Origin: Gnetum montanum
Taxonomy: Eukaryota; Streptophyta; Gnetopsida; Gnetales; Gnetaceae
Assembly (NCBI GenBank): GCA_015680685.1
Contig: MNCI01002249.1
Span: forward strand, 50,353 to 114,352
DNA length: 64,000 bases
Direction of reading: 5' to 3'
In this document: piece by piece, positions 1 through 10,420 of the stretch
Layout: the number at the start of each line of letters is the position of its first letter
Position numbering within the stretch: the stretch's first letter is position 1
The notes under the pieces: model-generated
Database searches by the model: none
What the model saw: the letters and a program-made list of their open reading frames with translations, nothing else
Told to the model about the DNA's origin: nothing
Made by a program: the position numbers and the translations under genes

Positions 1-36
1 TTTCATGGTATTGGTAATTTTAGAAGTTCTTTTATT

Positions 37-372
37 ATGAGTGTCTATATTCCAAGTTATCATTTGAAATTTTTATTTTTAAACTTGCTTCTTTATCCAT
101 ACTCATCCCTAATGTGGGAACCCTTAGTTACTTTTCATAACATCCAGATGGTAACATTGCACATCATTTTTGGAGGATGTCCTAGTAAGTCCTTGCCCAT
201 TTTGCATAGCAAGCAAGCCATATGACTGTTACCCATCACATCTAGAAAATTTCCTAGCATCTACAAAATATGAAGAAAAAAAAAACTCATCCATGTGATT
301 TGCCAAAGATTTACAGCTAGTTACAAACGTGATGCTAATCATCCTTTTGTATATGGGCGTAGACCTAGCATT
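37..372 (-). repeat. Dispersed repeat, probably the 5' part of an antisense RTE LINE
   Basis: This stretch aligns by eye along its length with about 15970-16310, where the same sequence lies just beyond the endonuclease start of an antisense RTE LINE. Shared blocks include the words around 110-200 (TTTTCATAACATCCA, GCACATCATTTTT, AAGTCCTT). By analogy this is the 5' region of a minus-strand LINE whose body would lie left of the window. The assignment is inference; the similarity is seen directly. Confidence 0.4.
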
Positions 373-1365
373 GGTGGATTTATTAAACAACTAAACTTTT
401 ATGAAACTAAAACTAAAATTTTATTACATATGTAGATCCTATGGATTTGTTGGACACTAGAAATGTATATGCTATGAGTTTTCAAAACATCATTAAGAAA
501 ATGACATAATGTTCTTGGTAACATTTGAAATAAATCAACCAAATTTGCAATGGTAATATCATACTTATAATTAGTGTGCTTAAATGTAGAATATTGTATG
601 AAAATATGGTGTTCATCTTTAATGCTAGTTATATGGTATAATCAACATATTCATTTTTCACAAAGAAATTTTAGCCATCTACAAGTTTTAACTCTTAAAT
701 GATAAGATTCAATTCATGTTATAATAATTTTGAATAACAAATGGTGAGAAATAGGAATAGGTAAATAGTTTACTTTTGAGTTAAGGCCTAATACTATTTA
801 AATATTTTTTTTTCTTTTTATATTTTTCAAAATTTTTAAAATACTATTTATTTCACTAATTTGTGTACTTAAGGTTAGAATAAAGAATCTGCTCTTAAAT
901 ATTCCATTTAATAAGTCATAGAACTTTTTTACGAGACCATCCTTTATCTTTGATTTCCATCATCACTTTTTTGAAGTATATATTCAATGAGAATTTAGAA
1001 AGGTTATGAGTGTAGGCTATAAATTGACAAATAATTCTATCTTCTATGAGCATAATGTCTCCTTCAAGAAGCACAATCTCACATTGTGTCTATCTATTCA
1101 TTTTAAATTCATCAAGTAGAAAACGCTTCTAAATTTTTTTTATCTATTTTCAATATTTATTTGCAATATTAGAATCCCATATAATACATCCACAAAGAAT
1201 AATTGAATGAGCAATGACATGATAAAGTTTCTTTTGGATATTTCAAGCTAAAATAAATTCCTATTTACATTTACTTTTTAAAGAAAATAAGAGTTTTATA
1301 CTACTTGCAATTCTTTAAGTAATATACTAATCACATTTGTATTGCATTGATTTCATTTGTCAATG
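373..1365. other. AT-rich intergenic DNA, no gene seen
   Basis: No ORF with recognisable content on either strand, no RNA gene and no clear repeat. Poly-A/T runs and frequent stops in all frames. Confidence 0.6.
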
Positions 1366-1742
1366 ATAGGTGGCTCAAGTGATTAGCTTGTTATCTTGTT
1401 ATGTTAGAGGTTACTAGTTGAAGGATTAGAGGAAGACTTGGGGTGATTTCTATTTTAGATAAGTTACAAGAATAGTGGCTTAGATGGTTTGGACATGTTC
1501 AAAGAAGATTAGACAATGAGCCTATAAACAGAGATTACTACATCACTATTCAAGGAAAGCCACTAAAACAAATAACAAAGAAGAGATGAGAAAAAATGAT
1601 CAAAGATGATTTGAAGAAATTGCAAATTAACAAAGATCTTACTCTTCATAGAGGCAAATGCAAAAAGAAAAAAAGAAAAAAACTCATGTAGCCAACCCCA
1701 TTTTACTAAAACAAGGCTAGGATGATGATGATAATGATGATA
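1366..1742 (+). mobile_element. 5'-truncated RTE-clade LINE, 3' end with (GAT)n tail
   Basis: Translation in one frame gives the C-terminal part of a plant RTE-type LINE polyprotein: EERLGVISI, then WLRWFGHVQRR near 1476, then a basic segment with DDLKKLQINKDLTL and a conserved 3' non-coding end that reads GTAGCCAACCCC. It finishes in a (GAT)n-like tail at 1721-1741, the simple tail typical of this clade. Only the last few hundred bases are present, so the copy is 5'-truncated, and it contains an in-frame stop. Two antisense relatives lie at 13545-15835 and 19911-20159. Confidence 0.75.
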
Positions 1743-2415
1743 CCTTGCTTTTTAACACCACAAATTTTAACCTCTTAATATTATCATTTCTTTCATATAT
1801 TGCCTTAAGTGATCACATATTTCTTTAGTTTTCTTTAGGTGCATGATCTTCAGAATAATCACATGATCCAAGCCACATATGAAAGCAGTGCTTACTTAAT
1901 CCCATGAGCAACATTGGTAGATCTTGATGGATCCTCTAGAAATAATTTTCTATATATATCAAACAGAGAAAAATTAGGTTTCCCAAAAAAAATTAATTTT
2001 ATCAAAAAAAAAAACATTAGATTCATTGAGGAAAATCATATTTCAAATACAACAAATTAAATCCAAAAGCTATTTATTTAAAGTATGATTATACTCGCAA
2101 TATATATATTATCAAAATTAAATATATAAATATTTAATGTCAATTTGTTTCTTTTACATTTCCCAATTTAGATTAATGTCTCATTTGTATATCCAATACA
2201 ATTTCACTTTTCTCAAAGTCTTCAAGTATCAGAGACTTGCGGTGCAGTAATGGGCAGGCACAAGTTCATTGCCATTCATAAACTTGAGAAAATGAAAACT
2301 GCTTTGGAAAATGGAAAATAACTGAATATATCAAAGAATGCTATATTAAAAAAATAGACAGGCTCTGAAACAAAATTAACCGTCCGATAAGGGCCACTTT
2401 ACAATGCCAGGAGAC
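1743..2415. other. AT-rich intergenic DNA, no gene seen
   Basis: Nothing recognisable on either strand; homopolymer A/T tracts and short AT repeats (for example around 2095-2130). Confidence 0.6.
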
Positions 2416-3393
2416 AACAGCATCAACTCTTTCTCGGCAATCATGGGAAAGGCCGTCAAATTAGCACATACTTGACGTTAACTACTGTAAACCACCGTAA
2501 AATTATCGCTGTAGCCACGTAAATTTTGTCGATAGTGACTGAAAGGTGTTAAGTGAGATTTGCACGCTAATTTTGACAACCTGTGCATCATCTTTGATAT
2601 TCCACCATCATCTTTGATATTCCATGGTGGCATTAGCGGCGTAGTTTTCACACTTGTCTCAGTGGACGAGGACGAGTAGCTAGATGAAAAATAAAACAAA
2701 GCAAACGACATGGAAGAAATTTGTTACATACCCTCGGGTCTGAGTGATTAAGGAACAGAGATTCATTTTGAATTCCAGAACAGCGCAGCAAGTACGGAAA
2801 GAAAGCAATTAAGGTGAAAAGCTTAAAACCCTTTCCAAGTGTCATAAAATCAGAGATATTATTAAAATTTAATAACATTCAGCATAGATATGGTACTATA
2901 GACATGAGTATAATGGCTGCAGCTTCAACTCTTTCTTGGCAATTATGGGAAAGGCAGTCAAATTAGCACATAAATTAGCACATACTTGACGTTAACTTCT
3001 GTGAAAGACCGTAACATTTTGCCGGCAGTGACCGAAAGGTGTTAAGCTGTGAAGTCTGAGATTCGCAGCTAATTTTGACAACCTGTGCATCATCTTTGAT
3101 ATTCCTTGGTAGCATAAGCAGCGTAGTTTTCCCACTTGTCTCAGTGGACGAGCACGAGTAGGTAGATGAAAAAGAAAACACATCGAACGACATGAAAGAA
3201 ATTTGTCACATACGCTTGGGTCCAAGTGATTAAGGAATAAAGATTCGTTTTGAATTCCAGAACCATCCAGCAAGTACACAAAGAAAGTAATTATGGCAAA
3301 AAGCTTAAAAGCCTTTCCAAGTGTCATAAAATGAGAGATGATAATATTAAAATATAATAACAACATTTAGTGTAGATATGGTATTATTGGTTA
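2416..3393. repeat. Tandem segmental duplication, two copies of about 480 bp
   Basis: Copy 1 (about 2416-2903) and copy 2 (about 2920-3393) align from the CATCAACTCTTTCT / CTTCAACTCTTTCT block through GTCAAATTAGCACATA, TTTGACAACCTGTGCATCATC and GTCTCAGTGGACGAG to an AT-rich end with ATAGATATGGTA / GTAGATATGGTA. Both copies hold a minus-strand reading frame with shared residues (TLGKxFKLF, GSGIQNESLFLNH, and further on SSTETSxKTT). Copy 1 carries a 20-bp local duplication around 2590-2625 and copy 2 one around 2958-2985. I do not recognise the product; the frame is short and may be a decayed exon with its flank. The two copies have clearly diverged, so the duplication is not recent. Confidence 0.75.
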
Positions 3394-3640
3394 ATAAAGA
3401 AGATCATTATTTGGAGGTTCAATGTTCATTTCTTCCAAGGTCTTATGAGGATGGCAAATGAGCAAAAGCGTAACCTCTTTGATTCATTGTACCTAGACTC
3501 ATATTCCAACACTGACACTCAAACCCACATCTTTTGAACTAAAAAATAAACACCTTACCATCACTCCAAAAGATTTTGAATAGAAAGAGGAAAAAAGATT
3601 TTGAATAATTAATTTTTGATCTTGAGTACTTATTTCAAGT

Positions 3641-4190
3641 TGACAATAGTTTGCATAAGGTTTTTCCATACATTTTTTGGAAGGATGGCATATCTTATTT
3701 TCCTTTTAATTCTAAAGTTGCATACTGTATTATTACCAAAAATGATTTTAGTCCTAGCAAATTTAATAAAGCCTAAAATATGCAATTATCTTCTCACTTT
3801 TGGATGAGGAACATCGAAGATATTTTGGAAAGCTCCTACCTTTCCAAAAATTTGTACCTTATAAAGGTGTCTTGGTATTTTATTCATTAAAGTCTTCTTA
3901 CAAATACTAGTGTTCAATGCATGGGAATTTTTTGTCCTCAATATCCTCTTCGTTGAAGTAAAGACTCATTTTCCTAGATGTGTGTTTTTTTTAAGTATCT
4001 AGTTAAATATCATGCATGGAATTGGATATTTAGAATTTCTAACTCTCAACCAAATAGTACTAATTTTATTCTTGGTGATCAACCTACTTTGTCTACTTTC
4101 TCCCTTTGCATTTGGAAGTATCTTAGGCCACTTGTTTTCTATTTAGCTTGGAAGCCTCAATGTGCAGGTATTTTCCATGAGTAAGAGCAT
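3641..4190 (+). pseudogene. Possible L1-type LINE remnant (zinc-finger region after RT)
   Basis: A broken plus-strand reading resembles the cysteine/tryptophan-rich region that follows reverse transcriptase in plant L1 LINEs: WKAPTFPKI near 3830, a TNTSVQCMGIFCPQ segment near 3905, then HAWNWIF near 4010 and IWKYLRPLVFYLAWK near 4115. Frames change at least once and there are stops. The expected cysteine/histidine set is only partly present, so the assignment rests on the tryptophan pattern and overall look. It could be chance resemblance. Confidence 0.3.
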
Positions 4191-4521
4191 AACTATGACA
4201 TTTTTCTCAAGAGTTAAATATCATATTCTCAAAGATATGGCTTTTAGTTACACTTTCAAGAAAAAAAAACTTTAAGTCAATTAATTTATCTTCTACAATA
4301 TTAATTTCTTTTGGTTTTGGAGGCTCAAGTTGAAATGTTTTCACCTTGTGTTACTAATTGTTCATTAATTTTGTTTGGCATTTTCTTTTGGTCTTAGAAA
4401 GAGTTTGCTCCATTTTACAAGAAACTTTCTAGTAAGAAGTGAAAATTTGTGAGGATATTTCTTCTCAACAAGGATAAGGCTACATCCACTTCTACTTCTA
4501 AGGAAAAATTTTTCAAGATTG
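4191..4521. other. Intergenic DNA, no gene seen
   Basis: AT-rich sequence between the LINE-like remnant and the solo LTR; nothing recognisable. Confidence 0.55.
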
Positions 4522-4526
4522 GTTGT

Positions 4527-5351
4527 TGATAAATCATGCGATGGGCTACATCAATAAGCTTGCATTGATGCATCCCTATCAACACAATATCTATCTTTAC
4601 CTATATAAATGTACATACGTACCACATTTATGGCATCATTAAGTCAATAGAGTAGCCAAGTTCTTGTAGTTTTCTTCCGTTAGAGATAAAATATTTTCTA
4701 AGTACCCATAGTAGGACTTCAAGGATTGTACAGATCCTTATTAAAAAATTAATGTACTTGAACACTTTGATGTGCTAGCAATAAAAATGAGATTCTTGAA
4801 ACTCCTTGCAGCATCAAGAATATATTAATGTTTACTTTTATGCATCTTATTATTCATGCACCTTACATTCATGTTCGTAGTTAATTAATACGCTTAATAA
4901 TTACACATAAGTACAAGTGCCTCAAACATACCGTTAATGCTTCATAATCCTAGCGGTGTTATCACTTGATTTACCTAATAGCCTAACACTTAGTAACTCA
5001 CTTGTGTTTCTAATAAGTTCAAAATGTGCATAGAAGGTGGGCCTGGATGCTTATGTTAGGATAACTAAATTAAGGCATTAGATAGTTAATTAGTTAATTC
5101 ACAATTAATTACTTTTGTTCCACAATTAAAATATAAAAAATATAAAATCAATAAAATCATGTGCCTTGGTTTACACTTACCCATACCCTTGCACTTACAC
5201 AAGTGAAGCCATGAAAACAACAATCACATTTTTAAGTTCCTACTTTGCCTATTGTGCATTTAGGAGCTAAAGTCCACGGAATTCAATCAGATCGCTAGTG
5301 CAATGCTTGTGATTCATATGGTTAGACATAGGGACTACTCGTTGCTCATTA
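4527..5351 (+). mobile_element. Solo LTR of the TGATGA...CTCATCA Ty3/gypsy family
   Basis: The 825-bp unit begins TGATAA and ends CTCATTA and is bracketed by an exact 5-bp target-site duplication, GTTGT at 4522-4526 and 5352-5356. Internal landmarks match the LTRs at 46134, 55399 and 58222 in order: a TATATAAAT box near 4602, AAATATTTTCTAAGTACCC near 4690, AATAAAAATGAG near 4778, CTTGCAGCA near 4805, a GGTTACACTTA-like block, CACGGAATTCAATCAGATC near 5276 and ATTCATATGGTTAGACATAGG near 5312. No gag or pol is attached, so it is a recombination product of two LTRs. It is oriented toward the MYB gene about 0.9 kb downstream. Confidence 0.85.
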
Positions 5352-5356
5352 GTTGT

Positions 5357-6125
5357 AAAGAAAACTTGACAAGATATCCTAAATCTATTAGAATTTTTTT
5401 ATATATTATTAATGTAATGCAGTCTAAAATTTTTTAAATTATTATTATTTTTAAAGTTTGGTCACTCTATGATGATCCCTATAATTGCTTTTTAAAAAGT
5501 CAAGTTTACAATAAGTTCGATAATTTGATGTTTGGTGGTTACAACTGACTTCAAATTTTGAATATGACTTTGTTTCACGCATTTGGACTTAAAAGAATCG
5601 GTGGTTGAAATTAAGGAAAATCATGAAAATAAAGTGCAAGAAATTCTAACGGGCCGGTGCTTCAGCCGTGTAGGGCACGTCTAAAATGCACGGACCTTTC
5701 AGAGTCATGTAACCTAATTATGCGTCGTTCTCACGTCTCACTATTCCTGTGTTTGACACATTGTTATTGTGTATGAATGTTGTACGTCACAGAATCTACA
5801 CTATTGCGAGACGCTTGACAAGCTTCCCAACAATTGAATGCGACATTGGGACCCCTGCGGCCTCTGCTTCAAGAAAAATGGAACCTTAGAACTACTATTG
5901 CCTCGGCTGATCGCTGCTCCCGCTCCATCCGCTCAACCATTACACTGTACGTGCATCAAATCAAAGAAACTGAAAAGTGAAAATAAAATTGGTGTAAAAG
6001 AACACACAAACAATGTCCACCATAGCGCGGTCCAAAACAGTAGCAGTAAATTTATCAAAACAAGGTTTGTTGGTCTGCCGTTTTTAACCACAGCTTCAAA
6101 CAGCCAGGATGGATTCAACGTTCCC
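5357..6125. other. Upstream region of the MYB gene
   Basis: No coding similarity is seen. An open frame at 5838-6173 has no recognisable domain and lies where promoter and 5' leader are expected, so I regard it as chance. Base composition becomes less AT-rich from about 5640, as often near a plant gene. Confidence 0.5.
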
Positions 6126-6132
6126 TATAAAT
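6126..6132 (+). promoter_or_regulatory. Candidate TATA box of the MYB gene
   Basis: TATAAAT about 127 bp upstream of the chosen ATG, a plausible spacing for a core promoter with a short leader. No transcript data are available; the site is inferred from sequence and position only. Confidence 0.45.
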
Positions 6133-6258
6133 TAATCACAAAGCCACTTTACGTGGATGGTATAATGCCATAGATTCAGCTTTCAAAAACCGCAGTTCTT
6201 GGTGGTGGCTGGCATTTAATCCTTACAAATCAAATCAATTTGAGGAAGGGAATCGAGC

Positions 6259-8326
6259 ATGGTCTGCCAGAGCTGCTGCAGAAATAAAAGGAGTGTCAGA
6301 AAAGGCAGGTGGAGCCCCGAGGAGGACATGAAACTCAGATCCTACATTACCAGATATGGAGTTATTTGTTGGAGCATGATGCCCTCCTTGGCAGGTAATT
6401 AATACTACCTGCCTTTTTCGCGTTAATTGCTTTGCAGCCATGGCTTTTGTTTTGTTTCTGGCTTTGGCTTTTTGTTGATACGATCGATTTTAGTTCATTG
6501 GTCACACAACTTTTAGACTTCGCTGCGGCAGGTTTGGACCGATGTGGCAAAAGTTGCAGGCTTAGATGGCTCAATCACCTTAGACCGGGCATCAAAACCC
6601 ACACCTTTTCTTCCGCAGAAATCGACCTCATTTTCCGTATGCACTCCATCGTGGGCAATAGGTGTGCCTCTGTTTCTCTTGTTCTCTGCTTTGCTTCTTC
6701 CTCAGGTGAAATTCAATTTCCACCTTCATGATTTGTAGAATTAGGTTTCTGTTATGCTTTACAGGATTTGGATTGTTGAAGCTTAGAGCAGTACGAATTC
6801 CCCAAGAATGAACCGTAAAAGTAGCTGCAACAATTTTTGAGAACTGTAAAGGAATCATGAAAAGATATAATATAATTCTAAGTTCCTAAACGATGCTACT
6901 ATTTTGAAAAGTAAAAATGACGAACAAACGGCTTTAGATCATTGTTGCTGTGTGCTGAAAATGTATACATACCGTTTGTTTAAAGAGTAAAACATGTAAC
7001 AGAAGATGAATGACTTAACAATCAAGATATTACCGTTAGTTCTTTGATATTACTAATTTTGAGGAAGAAGCTATCATCTAGAGTATACGCAAAACACTTG
7101 GACTTTGCGAATCACTAGTTTTTCAGAAAATAAACTTAGACTGTGGTGTGGAAATGACCTGCAGAAAATCAGATGTTCAGCCCTTTGACCCTCTCAAATT
7201 CTAACCTGCCTTGTGTCGCTGAGTCTCAGCCAAGTTCTAACCTGCGACCCTCTCAAATTCAACCCGCCTTGTGAATCACTGAGTCTCAGCCAAATTTTAA
7301 CCTGCGACCCTCTCAAATTCTAACCTGCCTGTTGACTCGCTGAGTCTGGGCCAAGAGAAAAAACTAGCGACTCTGCAAGTACTGACGGAAACTGTGCGAG
7401 TTACAGTAATTGCAACGAAACGTGATGATACTTTCCCAACTCGTTTTCCCCCTCTGGATATTCGATCTGATCCTTGTTGACTTTAATGGGCGCTTGGATA
7501 ACAGAACGATGACTTTTTGGACACAAAAATTGTCATCTTTCTGTTTTTTAATCACCTTGCTGTTTGTTCCATTTCATGTTTTCCATTTCCAGTTGTCACT
7601 AGAAACTGAGAAGAGGCATGTATCAAATTCAAATATGACTCATGGTAATATTCAATTAGGGTATTTTGATAGCGATAACTTCGTATTCTGGTTTTTTTTT
7701 TCATATATTGTAAAATGGCTTTCAGATGATTCTACCAAGAAGCTTTTCCTCTTTAGACTTCTCATGTACTGGTAAGCTAATCCAGCCACTTAATGCAAAA
7801 CTGAAAAGGTTTATCCTGCTTACAAAACACGTCTCAGAGCCAAGGGATAACATCCAACCAGGTCCACAGTTCATAATAACCTTATAACTGCACATGCATA
7901 TTAAATGTTTTTCTGTGATACAGGTGGTGTGAGATTGCCAAACAATTACCCGGAAGAACAGACAACCATGTCAAGAATTTCTGGAATTGTTACTTGAATC
8001 CCAGACGCAGACTGCAGGCGCCGCGCAGTGGCCATCAACATACTCCACAGCAGCAGCAACACCGTTTTTCTTTGCCGCACAGCCATGACAACCATGTTGC
8101 GGTAGAAGCACCTGCAGCAAAAATATTCCATGAAAATGATAGTGCAGTTAATGGAGACGGAATTCTAGAGTTGGTGGAAAGTTGCCGCCACCACCAACAA
8201 CAGCAAGAACAACAATTAGATTTCTGGGCTGACGATGCGCACTGGAATTTCCAGTGGATGAACGATAACATGTCCATTCTATCGAGTCTGTGGGACTGCA
8301 CCGACATTAACATTGCATTACCATGA
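6259..8326 (+). CDS. R2R3-MYB transcription factor, three exons
   Basis: Exons 6259-6394, 6532-6661 and 7924-8326, joined through two GT-AG introns (137 and 1262 bp), give a 222-residue protein. Exon 2 is exactly 130 bp and the intron positions (after the R2 LAG and inside GNR|W) are those typical of plant R2R3-MYB genes. R2 has W18, W38, W58 and R3 has F71, W90, W109, all with the expected 19-residue spacing; motifs include [17 protein letters not shown] and LPGRTDN. An SCC near the N-terminus recalls MYB26/MYB61-type proteins, but R3 is divergent, so I give no subgroup. The bHLH-contact signature in R3 is degraded (I85, E92 and Q96 at key positions), suggesting no R/B-type bHLH partner. The C-terminal part is His/Gln-rich (about 125-140 and 180-190) and ends in an acidic, Trp-rich stretch that could activate transcription; no LxLxL repressor motif is seen. 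Nuclear DNA binding is inferred from the family. No frameshift or stop is present. Confidence 0.9.
7187..7357. repeat. 60-bp tandem repeat inside MYB intron 2
   Basis: Nearly three head-to-tail units start at 7187, 7246 and 7306, each with GACCCTCTCAAATT, then AACCTGCC or AACCCGCC, then CTGAGTCT and GCCAA. The third unit is partial. The array lies wholly within the 1262-bp second intron. Confidence 0.85.
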
Positions 8327-9182
8327 CATCAGCGCACGGTATTCACATGTCATATCAGTATCATCTTGTGGTCAGAGCTAAAATAATCCACTATTCTAAA
8401 TTTCTAATTACGCCTTCCTATGTGGCTTATTTTGTACATAGTACGTGTATAAACATTTCATCTAAGAATCAGTAGGGTAGGCTTCTTGTAACTTAGCACC
8501 TGCATTTGAATATGAGTTGTTACTCTATGCAGTGAGTCTCAGATCCATTTGGTGATATATTTTGGTCACACAGAAACACTCACAAAACTGGTTTTAAGAT
8601 ACTATTGTCTAGGGTGGGTACAGAAATCCTAGGATGGGTACAGAAATCCAAGATTAGTCAAGGGCAATGTGGTGTTTTAATATATAAAAGTTAAATAACT
8701 TTGACAATGAAATTTGAATAAAATAACTGCCCAAATCAATAACTTGACAAGGAAATTTTAAATGAAATAACTGTTCACTAAAATAGTTCAGAATGAGAAT
8801 ACAAGATAATAACTTAAAAAGGAAAATGACATGGACCTTGAATACAAACAAAGAGGTTTGTTATTAAAAGTGTTTCTTTTAAAAAGAGAATGACTAACAC
8901 AAAATAGAGAGAGATTAAATCACTGTTGAGAAATCTCTCAGCTGTTGAAATAACAAATAAAAGTCTTAACAAAAACTGAGCTCAATCTGGTTGGCTAAAC
9001 AGATATAGCCTTTTGTGCAAGCTTGTTTGCCATGCCTCTAGAAAGCACACCACCTTCGACAAATCTGCACCTTTCAACTTTTGGATCCATTCACAGCCCC
9101 TCACCCAATTCCTTCTAGAAGTACCTCCAATACTACTTCCCAAATGAGATACTTCCCAAATGAGATCAGAGAGAATTCTTGG
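8327..9182. other. 3' flank of MYB and intergenic DNA
   Basis: Holds the likely MYB 3' untranslated region just after the TGA at 8324-8326. A short duplicated word (GGGTGGGTACAGAAATCC / GGATGGGTACAGAAATCC) occurs at about 8612-8650. No gene is recognised. Confidence 0.5.
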
Positions 9183-9246
9183 GACCTCCTTGGCCAGGCT
9201 GAATCCCCCAAAAGACCCTCCTTGGCCAGGCTGAATCCCACAGAAG
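9183..9246. repeat. About 32-bp tandem repeat, two copies
   Basis: GACCTCCTTGGCCAGGCTGA and GACCCTCCTTGGCCAGGCTG begin two adjacent copies at 9183 and 9214; a third copy starts and stops after GACCCTCC. It lies inside an 87-codon open frame that I do not recognise. Confidence 0.75.
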
Positions 9247-9579
9247 ACCCTCCCTTTCCTTCAGACTGTGGGGAGGGTTTTATCAAGCCTCAACTTCTGC
9301 CTCTTCGCCTCCCTCCGAACCTGCACGCTAAACCAGAAAAGTGAAAGCCAAAACACCATGAAAAACAAAACAAAACAGAGAATATTAAACATTTTCATTA
9401 TTATTATTATTATTTGAAAGGAAGTATCCAAATGTCTACAGCAGCAGTGGACTACTGGATGCTAACCATACTCTCCGGTCATTAGGAAACTTAAAACAAG
9501 TTAAAGAACGAAATGATATGGAATCTTCAAAAGATCAGTTTGGACTTTTCCTGCATATAAGCACTGAATTTCAGCTGCC

Positions 9580-10020
9580 ATACCAGCGTCTGGAAATTCA
9601 CGGCAGACGAGCCCTGGCTCATCCTCCTCGTGACCCATCATTGCCTGCCGCCGCTTATTGCTGAAAACCCAGTACCATGGCTGCGCCGATGAAACCCCCG
9701 CTACCAGTCGCTTGCAGCAGCATGTGCCTGCTGCTCTCCGCCTTGGAACTCAGCTGCTTCTGGGCAGCACCGGCTGCACCGTCTACTTCCCTCCACCGTC
9801 GATCGTCGCCCGCGGTGCCTGCAGCAACCCCAGGGGGCTGCTGCTACGCTCATCTCCTGTGGTTGCAGCAGGAGCGGCGTCCACGGACTTGAGGCCCACC
9901 GGCAGGTTCTCAGCCACAGGCGTGGCTGCACAGTGCCCGCCTTCAGCGCCGTAAATTGTCTGATAGCAGCATGCTGTGCCTCCAACGTAGCAGCACTACT
10001 ACGTACAGCTCCGCAGCCGT
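9580..10020. other. GC-rich island with open frames, not recognised
   Basis: This is the most GC-rich stretch of the window, open in several frames on both strands (for example 9658-9954 plus and 9985-9701 minus), with many CTGCAG and GCAGCAG words. Open frames in GC-rich DNA are expected by chance. I could not match any frame to a family. It sits next to the LRR remnant at 10100-10420 and may be part of the same decayed gene or a promoter region. Confidence 0.35.
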
Positions 10021-10099
10021 AAATCCCACTACAATCTGCTATCTCGCCGCTAAATCACGGTGCAAAATCATCCATGTCTAGTGAATATTATGGAGTGAC

Positions 10100-10420
10100 C
10101 AACGCCTCCAGAAATCACTGCACAACTTTTTCAAGATATTGCGAGCCGTGAACATTCCGAAACCCTCAGGCATCCATCTCAATTCTCTGCACATCGAACG
10201 AAGGATTTATAGACACTGTAGCTGCCCAAAGCGCTCAGGAAGCTCATCCAATCCGTGGCACATAATACTGAGCCCTCTTACATTTGAAAGAAGACCCAAC
10301 TCGGCCGGCGGTACTAACATTCCCTCTTCCACTCAATGCAAATCCAAAGTCAATGCTCTTAAGCTTCTCAACTTTGCCGCGATTTCCCTGGCAGGGCTGC
10401 TTAATGCTGTTGGCATGGAT
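10100..10420 (-). pseudogene. Leucine-rich-repeat fragment of a plant NBS-LRR resistance gene
   Basis: The minus strand from about 10385 down to 10130 reads LRSLRALTLDLH, then a stop, then AELGLLSNVRGLSIM, LDELPERFGQLQCL, another stop, and ILRSMCRELRWMPEGFGMF. The LxxLxxLxL spacing and the LPERFGQLxxL phrase are typical of LRRs of plant TIR/CC-NBS-LRR proteins. Two in-frame stops and the absence of any NB-ARC motif (P-loop, GLPL, MHD) nearby show a fragment, not a gene. Which NLR class it came from cannot be decided here; a TIR type is a guess. Confidence 0.6.

Noticed and set aside
5838-6173. 111-codon ORF just upstream of the MYB gene
   Set aside because: No recognisable domain, overlaps the candidate TATA box and the likely 5' leader of MYB.
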